Shown here: positions 17,459 through 24,039 of the stretch, piece by piece | Layout of the letters: each line of letters starts with the position of its first letter | Position numbering within the stretch: the first letter of the stretch is position 1 | DNA from: Sinomonas terrae | GTDB lineage: Bacteria > Actinomycetota > Actinomycetes > Actinomycetales > Micrococcaceae | Length of the DNA: 64,000 bases | Reading direction: 5' to 3' | NCBI RefSeq assembly: GCF_022539255.1 | Contig: NZ_JAKZBV010000001.1 | Coordinates: 2,232,001 to 2,296,000 of the forward strand | The notes under the pieces: generated by a model | Database searches by the model: none | Told to the model about the DNA's origin: nothing | What the model saw: only the letters and a program-made list of their open reading frames with translations | Program-made: the position numbers and the translations under genes

Positions 17459-18874
17459 TCATGTCTGCTCGGCTGGTGAGGGTTTGATGTTCTGGTTCGA
17501 TTGGAAGACGTTGTGGGGGTCGTATTTGGCTTTGATTTGGGTGAGGCGGTCGTAGCGGCTGCCGTAGGCTGCGCGGATCCGGGCTTCGCCCTCGTCGTTG
17601 TGGAGGAAGTTCACGTAGACCCCGCCGGTGGCATGGGGCTCCATCGCGGCGAAGTAGTCCCTGCACCAGGCGATATCGGGGTGGGTCGGGCCTCCGGCGG
17701 GCCAGGCGGCGTTGATGTTCATCGCGTGCGCCGCGTCGCGCCCGCTGGCCGCGGAGCTGTCCTGGGAGCGTGAGGCGATGGCGCCGCCCATGTGGAACAG
17801 CAGCGTGTAGGAGGCCGGGGAGCTCTTGGCCCACGAATGCTCGAGCAGGACCTCGATTGCGGCGTCGGTGAGCGGGGGCAGGTAGTGCGATTTCCAGTAG
17901 TAGCCCCAGTGATGGGGGACCCCGGCGTCGAACATGGCCTGGTGCTCGACGTACGGTTTGTAGCGGACGAGGTCGGCGGCGGGCGGGCCGAAGGCGCGCA
18001 GCGGCCGCAGCAGCTCCTCGCCCTCCCGGGGGTCGCCGACGAAGAAGGGGATCACCAGCAGTATGTCGGTGCCTCGCAGGTGTTCCGGGACCCAGTCGAA
18101 CGGCGGAGCCGTGCGGAGGTTCAGGTAGACGGAGAGCTCGTCCAGGGCTTCGGCGATGAATTCGCGGTAGAAGGCGAGGACCTCCGGCGCCTGCTCGGCG
18201 CGGAACAGGATGGGGCCTGCCAGGACGTGGGTGCCGAGGCGGTGGGCCTGGAAGCGGAATTCGGTCGCGATACCGAAGTTGCCGCCGCCCCCTTGGACGG
18301 CCCAGAAGAGATCGGGGTTCTCGTCCTCGGATGCGTGGACTCGGCTGCCGTCGGCCAGGAGCATCGCGACGGAGAGCAGGTTGTCCGAGGTCAGCCCCCA
18401 CCGTCGGCTCAGCCAGCCGAAGCCGCCGCCCAGGGTCAGCCCGGCCACCCCGGTATGGGTGACGATCCCGGCCGGCATGGCCAGACCGTGCTTCTGGGTC
18501 GCGGCGTCGACGTCGCCCCACAGGGCGCCGGGCTGCACCCGGGCGCTCGTGCTGTCCGGGTCGACGACCACGCCCCTGAGGGCCGAGAAGTCGATGACGA
18601 CCCCGCCCTCGGCCAGCGCCGAACCGGAGACGTTGTGGCCGCCTCCGCGCACGGAGAGCGGCAGCTTCCGGCTCAGCGCGTATTTCAGCGTGGCGGACGC
18701 GTCCTCCTCGTCGAGGCAGCGCGCGATCAGGGCCGGGCGCCGATCGATGGCCCCGTTCCAGATCCGCCGGGATGCCGAATACCCTTCATCCCCGGGCCTT
18801 AGCAATTCGCCCTGAAAGCCCGGTACGTCACTGTTCATGTCGGCATGATCAGAGGAAGCACCCATTCTGTCCAT
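17459..18874 (-). CDS. FAD-binding oxidoreductase of the BBE (berberine bridge enzyme) family
   Basis: The 471-aa protein has a PCMH FAD-binding domain, with the flavinylation-type histidine in RGGGHNVSGSA near residue 80 and GLTLGGGFGWLSRRWG. A substrate domain follows, then the C-terminal BBE motif RLTQIKAKYDPHNVFQSNQN. A Cys for a second covalent FAD link is not evident. Bacterial members oxidise sugars, antibiotics or aromatic compounds, and no substrate can be assigned. A SnoaL-like gene lies immediately upstream on the same strand, a pairing seen in secondary-metabolite modification. Confidence 0.88.
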   Translation of the reverse strand: MDRMGASSDHADMNSDVPGFQGELLRPGDEGYSASRRIWNGAIDRRPALIARCLDEEDASATLKYALSRKLPLSVRGGGHNVSGSALAEGGVVIDFSALRGVVVDPDSTSARVQPGALWGDVDAATQKHGLAMPAGIVTHTGVAGLTLGGGFGWLSRRWGLTSDNLLSVAMLLADGSRVHASEDENPDLFWAVQGGGGNFGIATEFRFQAHRLGTHVLAGPILFRAEQAPEVLAFYREFIAEALDELSVYLNLRTAPPFDWVPEHLRGTDILLVIPFFVGDPREGEELLRPLRAFGPPAADLVRYKPYVEHQAMFDAGVPHHWGYYWKSHYLPPLTDAAIEVLLEHSWAKSSPASYTLLFHMGGAIASRSQDSSAASGRDAAHAMNINAAWPAGGPTHPDIAWCRDYFAAMEPHATGGVYVNFLHNDEGEARIRAAYGSRYDRLTQIKAKYDPHNVFQSNQNIKPSPAEQT

Positions 18875-18923
18875 ACGTGGCCGCCTAGAGTTCGACCCTC
18901 CGGCGGTAGCGACAGGGTCCGGG

Positions 18924-19349
18924 TCAGCCGTTCGGGTCGGGAATCTTCATGCTGGCGCCCAACTGCTGCAGTAGTCCGAACATGTCGATCAGCGCCCAGC
19001 CCTCCACTCGGTGGCCGTCGACCACCTTGTCGATGGCGATCCCACCAAAGCTGACTCGGCGGCCGGTGGGGGCGATCCCGCGGAACGCGCCTCGGTGCAC
19101 ACCGGTCGCGGTCCACTGCGTCGTGACGAAATCGCCGTCGGCGAGCATCTGGTCGACGACCATGGTGAAATCCGCGAACGCCTCACGGAATGATGCGATG
19201 CGGGCGAGGAACTCGTCCCGGTTCTCCTCGCCGAACGGCGTATGGTTCACGAACTCAGGGGCGAGATGCTCCCGCGCCTGATCGAATCGGCCGTTGTTCC
19301 AAGCGTCCTCGATGAAATGCCGGGTGCCGGCCTTGCCGTCTTCGCCCAT
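18924..19349 (-). CDS. SnoaL-like/ester-cyclase-family protein
   Basis: This 141-aa protein shows the NTF2-like alpha+beta barrel pattern of SnoaL polyketide cyclases: DAWNNGRFDQA, EFVNHTPF, TQWTATGVHRG, APTGRRVSFGGI and GWALIDMFGLLQQLG. Members cyclise polyketides, act as epoxide hydrolases or have no known role. It lies 49 bp upstream of the BBE-family oxidoreductase gene and is probably co-transcribed with it. The 270 bp between this gene and the next one to the right hold no gene I can support. Confidence 0.78.
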   Translation of the reverse strand: MGEDGKAGTRHFIEDAWNNGRFDQAREHLAPEFVNHTPFGEENRDEFLARIASFREAFADFTMVVDQMLADGDFVTTQWTATGVHRGAFRGIAPTGRRVSFGGIAIDKVVDGHRVEGWALIDMFGLLQQLGASMKIPDPNG

Positions 19350-19619
19350 GATCGCCCCCTCGCTCGGCTCGCTGAAACGATAGCCGGGCGGGAGGAGCCA
19401 ACGCTACAGCCAAAGTGCCGGCTTGATCGCTACGCAGACTCTGGAGACCGTCAACGCACCATGCGAGTTGGGCCTCGTGGGCCAGTTTGCACTCACGCCC
19501 GACCGGCTCAGGCCCGGATGGAGCAGGGCGTCAAAAGGTTGGGCCGAGGGTCTTTCTACTTCGAAGCAAGACGATAGGGTGCGGGCTGCCGGGGCTGAGC
19601 GAGGAGCGGCGGCAGTCTT

Positions 19620-19787
19620 TCAGCCCGCTGCAGCCGTTTCGGCTTCGACCTTCTGCATGGTCATTCCGCAGCAGCAGGTGGGGCTGCGGTCGCCTCCCTT
19701 TCCCGGGGCTGCTCCCTTGGTGACGGTCAGCTCGCAGCCGCACTCGGGGTCGGGGCAGCGGTAGATGTCTCCCGCGTGGAATGCCAT
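19620..19787 (-). CDS. 55-aa Cys-rich zinc-ribbon-like protein
   Basis: This short gene starts at ATG 19787 with a GAGAGGA ribosome binding site. The protein begins MAFHAGDIYRCPDPECGCEL and later has SPTCCCGMTMQKVEAE. It has six cysteines arranged C-x4-C-x-C and CCC, so it is likely to bind a soft metal or zinc. No signal peptide or membrane segment is present. It is divergent from a MerR regulator, with MerR-type spacing in its putative promoter, so it is probably metal-induced. I do not know a characterised homologue. A metallochaperone or metallothionein-like role is inference. Confidence 0.72.
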   Translation of the reverse strand: MAFHAGDIYRCPDPECGCELTVTKGAAPGKGGDRSPTCCCGMTMQKVEAETAAAG

Positions 19788-19826
19788 GGCCGATCCTCTC
19801 GTCGTCGCTTGTTCTTGATGCCCTTC

Positions 19827-19920
19827 CAGACTGGCCCCTGCCCTTGGGTCCGGGTCAAGGGGTCCTGGCCATTGGCCCCCAAGTCTTGAGGCTGCCCTTG
19901 GGGCAGGGTTGACACTGGAA
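19827..19920. promoter_or_regulatory. Divergent MerR-type promoter region
   Basis: On the plus strand, TTGAGG (19886-19891) is followed by a spacer that contains the perfect dyad CTGCCC-TTG-GGGCAG and then GACACT, a long-spacer arrangement like that of MerR-activated promoters. On the minus strand, TTGACC (19853-19858) is followed by a GGACCC...GGGGCC spacer and a weak -10 (AGTCTG at about 19827). Both would be controlled by the MerR protein encoded to the right. Confidence 0.4.
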
Positions 19921-19948
19921 GTCGGAGAGGGAGTTCTGGGAGGTGCGC

Positions 19949-20416
19949 ATGCTGGTCGAGGAGGTCGCTGGCTATACGGTCGGGGAGGCGGCGCGGAGGG
20001 CCGGGGTGAGCCGGAAGGCGATCCGGGTGTATGAGGCGAGGGGGCTGCTCCTTGAGCCGGCGCGTACCTCGGGGGGCTACAGGCTGTTCACGGACGAGGA
20101 TGTGGCAGTTCTGCAGTTCATCCGCCGGGCGAAGTCGCTGGGGCTGAGCCTGTCGGAGATCGCCGAGGTCCTGGACCTCCAGCGCGGGGGCGCCCAGCCG
20201 TGCGGGCTGGTGATCGGGCTCCTGGATGCTCATCTGGCCCAGATCGAGCGCACCCTGGCCGAGCTCGGGGCGCTGCGCGAGTCGCTGCTGGCAGCCCGCG
20301 ACACCGCCCAGGCGTCGCTCCAGTCGGGGCAGGAGGCGGTCTTCTGCCGCATCATCGAGGGCCCGTGGGACCGTGAAGGTGGAGGCGCCGGGAACCTGCG
20401 GGCAGGTCAGAGGTAG
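19949..20416 (+). CDS. MerR-family transcriptional regulator (first)
   Basis: The N-terminal MerR winged HTH is clear: YTVGEAARRAGVSRKAIRVY, ARGLLLEPARTSGGYRLF, then the second HTH part ending SLSEIAEVLDLQ. A dimerisation helix follows. Cysteines occur at GAQPCGLV and AVFCRII, a simple two-thiol arrangement consistent with a metal sensor. I chose ATG 19949, which lies five bases after GGGAGG. A GTG six bases earlier is also in frame. The 3' end overlaps the convergent second MerR gene by 10 bp. It probably controls the Cys-rich small protein and itself. Confidence 0.85.
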   Translation: MLVEEVAGYTVGEAARRAGVSRKAIRVYEARGLLLEPARTSGGYRLFTDEDVAVLQFIRRAKSLGLSLSEIAEVLDLQRGGAQPCGLVIGLLDAHLAQIERTLAELGALRESLLAARDTAQASLQSGQEAVFCRIIEGPWDREGGGAGNLRAGQR

Positions 20417-20793
20417 CTGCAGATCTCCCCGGAGTCGCAGCCTTGCGCCCCGGACGCGGATGCCTCGAACTGTTCGGCGAGGGTGCTGCGGAGGTCCTGG
20501 AGCTCGGCGATGCGGGCATCGATGGCATCGAGCTGTTCGGCGAGCCGGTCGCGGACATGGGCGCATGGCCTGGCCCCGGCGTCGTGCACGGCCAGCAGCG
20601 CACCGGCCTGCTCGAGGCTGAGGCCTGCGGCGCGGGACCGCCGGATGAAGGCTGCCCGCCGCACGGCGCTCTCGGGATAGTCGCGGTAGCCCGCTGGCGT
20701 CCTTCCGATGCCGGGCAGGAGTCCGATGTCCTCGTAGAACCGGAGGGTCTTGTCGGTGGTGCCCGCGGCGGCCGCTGCCTCTGAGATGCGCAT
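20407..20793 (-). CDS. MerR-family heavy-metal-responsive regulator (MerR/CueR/ZntR branch)
   Basis: The 128-aa protein has a canonical MerR HTH (MRISEAAAAAGTTDKTLRFY, DIGLLPGIGRTPAGYRDY) and a dimer helix. Its metal-site residues are Cys in GARPCAHV, just before the dimer helix, and CDSGEIC at the C-terminus. The first Cys is the one used by sensors of divalent ions (Hg, Zn, Pb) and is absent from the Cu(I) sensors. It is divergent from merA, and a CueR-like dyad lies between them, so it is the likely mercury sensor of this locus. Confidence 0.87.
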   Translation of the reverse strand: MRISEAAAAAGTTDKTLRFYEDIGLLPGIGRTPAGYRDYPESAVRRAAFIRRSRAAGLSLEQAGALLAVHDAGARPCAHVRDRLAEQLDAIDARIAELQDLRSTLAEQFEASASGAQGCDSGEICSYL

Positions 20794-20859
20794 CGTGGTT
20801 CCTTCCCTGTCGGCCGTTCTGGAAGTTCCAACCGTCTGGGCCGCCCGGGTATGCCCGCC

Positions 20860-20890
20860 TTGACCTTCCAGCGGCTGGAAGGCGGAGAGT
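20860..20890 (+). promoter_or_regulatory. MerR-activated merA promoter/operator
   Basis: TTGACC (20860-20865) is followed by a 19-bp spacer and GAGAGT at 20885-20890. The spacer region holds a perfect 9-bp inverted repeat, CCTTCCAGC-G-GCTGGAAGG (20864-20882). The overlong spacer with a dyad over the -35 side is the hallmark of promoters that MerR proteins activate by DNA distortion. A second smaller dyad, TGGAA-G-TTCCA, lies about 45 bp to the left, towards the regulator gene. Confidence 0.75.
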
Positions 20891-20929
20891 CGTGGACGAA
20901 GGCAGCATAGCGAAGGGGAGGAGACGAAC

Positions 20930-22369
20930 GTGCCGATTGCCGAGGAGTACGACCTTGTTGTCGTCGGGTCGGGAAGCGCCGGGTTCGCCGCTGCGATCCG
21001 GGCCACGACCATGGGGTTGCGGGTGGCGATGGCCGAGAGTGCCACTGTGGGCGGCACCTGCGTGAATACCGGGTGCGTCCCGTCCAAGGCCCTCCTGGCA
21101 GCCGCACAGGCCCGCCACGCGGCCGCCGACGCCGGCAGATTCCCGGGCCTGGCACCAGCCCCGGTCGGCCTGGACATGCCGGCTCTGGTGGCGGGCAAGG
21201 ACGCCCTGGTGGGGTGGATGCGGCAGCAGAAGTACCTGGACCTGGCCGATGACTACGGCTGGGACATCCACCGCGGCCGGGCTGTTTTCTCCGGCGTCGC
21301 GGACGATCCGGTCCTTGACGTGGCCGACGGGGACCGGGAGGCGGTGCGACTGCGCGGGCGGCACTACCTGGTCGCCACCGGATCCGCCCCGTGGGTGCCA
21401 GAGCTGCCCGGGCTCGCCGAGGCCGGGTACCTGACCTCGCAGACCGCGATGGAGCTGGAGGAGGTGCCCGAGTCACTCCTGATCGTCGGCGGCGGGTACG
21501 TCGCGGTCGAGCAGGCCCAGCTGTTCGCCCGGCTCGGCTCCAGGGTCACCGTGCTGGCCCGCTCCCGCCTGCTCTCCGGCGAGGAGCCCGAGGTCTCCAT
21601 GGCGCTGGCCTCCGTCTTCCATGAGGAGGGCATCACGGTGGCCCGGCGCGCCGTCCCCACCGCGGTCCGAACCGAACCGGACACCGGGGAGGCGGTCGTC
21701 ACGGCCGCCGTCGCCGGCGGCGCAGCCCAGGACTTCCGGGCACAGCGGGTGCTGATGGCGACCGGACGCCGCCCCGTCACCGAAGGACTGGGCCTTCCCG
21801 GGATCGGCGTCGCCACCGGCGACCGGGGCGAGGTCCTGGTCGACCCCGGCCTGCGGACCACGAACCCCCGGGTCTGGGGTGCCGGGGACGTCACCGGGCA
21901 CCGCGAGTTCGTCAACGTCGCCGCCGCCCACGGCGCCCTGGCCGTGGAGAACGCCTTCGCCGCGGCCGGTCTGGAGGTCGACTATTCGCAGCTGCCGCGG
22001 GTGGCGTTCACGAGCCCCGCCGTGGGAGCGGTCGGGCTGACCGACCGGCAGGCCAACGGCGCGGGCCACGCTTGCGAGTGCCGGGTGCTGCCCCTGGAGT
22101 TCGTGCCCAGGGCGCTCGTGAACCGGGACACCCGGGGGTTCATCAAGATCGTGGCCGAGGAGGGCACCGGGAGGATCCTGGGCATCACCGCCGTCGCCCA
22201 GGACGCCGGCGAGCTTGCCGCGGCCGGCGTGCATCTGATCGCCTCGGGCACCACGGTCCACGAGCTCGCCTCCCGGTGGGCGCCCTACCTGACGATGGCC
22301 GAGGGGCTGAAGATCGCCGCCCAGTCCTACACGGCCGACGTCTCCCGCCTCTCCTGCTGCGCCGTGTGA
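20930..22369 (+). CDS. merA: Mercury(II) reductase MerA (lacking the N-terminal HMA domain)
   Basis: MerA reduces Hg(II) to volatile Hg(0) with NADPH. The 479-aa protein has the FAD dinucleotide motif VVVGSGSAGFAAAIRA, the redox pair in GGTCVNTGCVPSKAL and the NADPH motif IVGGGYVAVEQAQLFARLG. It ends LSCCAV, and this C-terminal vicinal Cys pair passes mercury to the partner active site and separates MerA from other flavin disulfide reductases. Many MerAs carry an N-terminal metal-binding domain, which is absent here. No merB is nearby. A MerT-like protein is encoded 9 kb away. Confidence 0.93.
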   Translation: MPIAEEYDLVVVGSGSAGFAAAIRATTMGLRVAMAESATVGGTCVNTGCVPSKALLAAAQARHAAADAGRFPGLAPAPVGLDMPALVAGKDALVGWMRQQKYLDLADDYGWDIHRGRAVFSGVADDPVLDVADGDREAVRLRGRHYLVATGSAPWVPELPGLAEAGYLTSQTAMELEEVPESLLIVGGGYVAVEQAQLFARLGSRVTVLARSRLLSGEEPEVSMALASVFHEEGITVARRAVPTAVRTEPDTGEAVVTAAVAGGAAQDFRAQRVLMATGRRPVTEGLGLPGIGVATGDRGEVLVDPGLRTTNPRVWGAGDVTGHREFVNVAAAHGALAVENAFAAAGLEVDYSQLPRVAFTSPAVGAVGLTDRQANGAGHACECRVLPLEFVPRALVNRDTRGFIKIVAEEGTGRILGITAVAQDAGELAAAGVHLIASGTTVHELASRWAPYLTMAEGLKIAAQSYTADVSRLSCCAV

Positions 22370-22377
22370 GCCGCAGC

Positions 22378-22396
22378 GGGGCCGGGTACCGGCCCC
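22378..22396 (+). terminator. Hairpin after merA
   Basis: A perfect 8-bp stem, GGGGCCGG/CCGGCCCC, with a GTA loop lies 9 bp after the merA stop. Only two T follow, so it may be a weak terminator or a 3' stabiliser. Confidence 0.4.
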
Positions 22397-22402
22397 TTGG
22401 AT

Positions 22403-22449
22403 GTTCTGTGCGCAGGCACACAGAACGCGGCCCCACCGGCCCGTAGCGT
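22403..22449 (+). promoter_or_regulatory. Crp/Fnr-type palindrome with -10 element
   Basis: A perfect inverted repeat, GTTCTGTG-N8-CACAGAAC (22403-22426), contains TGTG-N8-CACA, the spacing of CRP-family sites. A -10-like TAGCGT lies at 22444-22449. With a start about seven bases later (about 22456), the palindrome is centred at -41.5, the position of a class II activator site. A near copy lies upstream of the operon that encodes a Crp-family protein (33109-33163). Confidence 0.65.
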
Positions 22450-22553
22450 TGGAAGACCGCCCGAAGGGCATCGACAAGACAGAGACCGTGCGGCGCGCAG
22501 ACCGGAACCGACCCTGGCGCCGCCGACGAAGAACGAGAAGAAGGAGCCTCACC

Positions 22554-23102
22554 ATGCCCCGCATCCCCGCCCACACACTCGACACTGTCCCCGACGCTTC
22601 CCGCGAGCACGCCGAGCGCCTCGAGAGGAGGATGGGCCGGCTCATGAACATCCACGCCGAGATGGCCCACTCCCCCGTGGTGATCGGCGCCTACCAGGGC
22701 ATGCAGAAGGCCATCGCGGAGCACGGCACGTTCGACGCCCGAACCCGCGAGGCGATCGCCCTGGCCGTGGGCAACCAGAACGGCTGCGACTACTGCCAGG
22801 CCGCCCACACGCTCTCGGCACGCAAGGCCGGGCTCGCCGACGAGCAGATCCTGGCCCTGCGCGCCGGGGAGGTCGGCTTCGATGCCCGGCTCGCGGCCCT
22901 GACCGAGGTCGCCCGCGCCGCCGCCGCGGATACCGGCAACGTCCCCGAGCCGGTATGGCAGGCGGCGCTGGATGCCGGGTGGACGGACACCGAGCTGGCC
23001 GAGGCCTTCGCCCACATCGCAGTCAACCTGTTCACGAACTACTTCAACCACTACGCCCACACCGAGCTCGACGTCCCAGCCGCCGAGCCCCTCACGGCCT
23101 GA
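22554..23102 (+). CDS. Carboxymuconolactone decarboxylase/AhpD-like protein
   Basis: The 182-aa protein has the AhpD-type active-site pattern, E in TREAIALAVG followed by CDYCQAAH. This CxxC with a downstream His is used for thiol peroxidase or disulfide reductase activity. It lacks features of true gamma-carboxymuconolactone decarboxylases of aromatic catabolism. The ATG at 22554 is preceded by AGAAGGAG. The Crp-type promoter lies 130 bp upstream, and the HAD gene follows 36 bp downstream, suggesting a two-gene operon for thiol or redox stress. Confidence 0.85.
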   Translation: MPRIPAHTLDTVPDASREHAERLERRMGRLMNIHAEMAHSPVVIGAYQGMQKAIAEHGTFDARTREAIALAVGNQNGCDYCQAAHTLSARKAGLADEQILALRAGEVGFDARLAALTEVARAAAADTGNVPEPVWQAALDAGWTDTELAEAFAHIAVNLFTNYFNHYAHTELDVPAAEPLTA

Positions 23103-23138
23103 ACGGCAGACCCGGCCCCACCACGAGGAGGAACAGCC

Positions 23139-23813
23139 ATGGCACGAGCACCCGAAGTGATCGTCTTCGACGTCAACGAGACCCTCTCCGACATGTCCCC
23201 GATGGGGGGCCGGTTCGCCGAGGCCGGAGCCCCGGCCGATCTGGCCAGGCTCTGGTTCGCGACCCTGCTCAGGGACGGGTTCGCCCTGGCCGCTGCCGGA
23301 GACGCGGCCCCCTTCGGCGAGATCGGGGCCGAGGTCCTCACCGGCCTACTGGATTCGTCAGGGGTGCCCGACCCGGAGGGCACCGCCCGGCGACTGGCCA
23401 CCTCGGTGGCGGAGCTTCCCCTGCACCCGGACGTCACCGACGGGATCCGCGCGCTGCGGGCGGCCGGGAACCGGCTCGTGACCCTGACCAACGGATCCGC
23501 CCAGGTCGCCCAGAAGCTCTTCGACGCCGCCGGGATCCGGGACGAGTTCGAGGCGCTGCTCTCCGTCGAGGACGCCCCCGCGTGGAAGCCCCACCCCTCC
23601 TCCTACCGGTACGCCGCCCAGCGGTGCGGGACCCGGGAGGAGGACATGCTCCTGGTCGCGGTGCACCCCTGGGACATCCACGGAGCCGCACGGGCGGGCC
23701 TGCGCACCGCCTGGGTCAACCGCATCGGGGGCGCCTACCCTTCCTACCTCGCCCGCCCCGAGCTCACCGTGGCCTCGCTGACCCACCTCGCCACGGAGCT
23801 CGCTGCAGGCTGA
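23139..23813 (+). CDS. Haloacid-dehalogenase type II-like HAD hydrolase
   Basis: The 224-aa protein starts with VIVFDVNETLSDM, the motif I form (DxNET) typical of L-2-haloacid dehalogenase-like proteins. Motif II is VTLTNGS, the motif III lysine is in AWKPHPSSY, and VAVHPWDIHGA occupies the motif IV region, where the usual Asp pair is partly replaced. The function could be dehalogenation or phosphatase activity on an unknown substrate. It has a GAGGAGG ribosome binding site and follows the AhpD-like gene. Confidence 0.82.
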   Translation: MARAPEVIVFDVNETLSDMSPMGGRFAEAGAPADLARLWFATLLRDGFALAAAGDAAPFGEIGAEVLTGLLDSSGVPDPEGTARRLATSVAELPLHPDVTDGIRALRAAGNRLVTLTNGSAQVAQKLFDAAGIRDEFEALLSVEDAPAWKPHPSSYRYAAQRCGTREEDMLLVAVHPWDIHGAARAGLRTAWVNRIGGAYPSYLARPELTVASLTHLATELAAG

Positions 23814-23820
23814 CCGGGAC

Positions 23821-23852
23821 TTGACTTGGCCCCGAGGGCCAGGTCCTAACGT
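23821..23852 (+). promoter_or_regulatory. MerR-type promoter upstream of the permease-YHS gene
   Basis: TTGACT at 23821-23826 and TAACGT at 23847-23852 are 20 bp apart. The spacer begins with the perfect dyad TGGCCC-CGA-GGGCCA. This overlong, dyad-containing spacer points to activation by one of the two MerR proteins of the region. It lies just after the HAD stop codon, so the downstream genes can be induced separately. Confidence 0.55.
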
Positions 23853-23892
23853 ACTGGGGTCCGGGGAAACGTCCCGGACGGAGGGAGGCGAA

Positions 23893-24039
23893 ATGCGCAC
23901 GGGCAAGACCTGCAGCATCGGACAGCAGGACAGAGAGATCCCGGGCTGCGGCAGCGGACCCCTGCAGCGGTGGGGCTTTGCGCTCCGCGAGCTGCGCCGT
24001 GCCCTCCTTGCTCGCAGCGGAGAAAGGGAGCAGCGCTGA
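23893..24039 (+). CDS. 48-aa leader-like small protein
   Basis: A strong ribosome binding site (GGAGGGAGG) precedes the ATG at 23893. The protein reads MRTGKTCSIGQQD, then a basic helix-like tail ending RRALLARSGEREQR, and contains two cysteines. Its TGA overlaps the ATG of the permease gene by one base, which suggests translational coupling. I do not recognise a family. It could be a genuine small protein or a leader peptide controlling the permease. Confidence 0.5.
   Translation: MRTGKTCSIGQQDREIPGCGSGPLQRWGFALRELRRALLARSGEREQR

Noticed and set aside
19727..21364. Long minus-strand open frames across the two MerR genes and the start of merA
   Set aside because: They are shadows in GC-rich sequence. 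Only the part from 20407 to 20793 in one frame has MerR homology.
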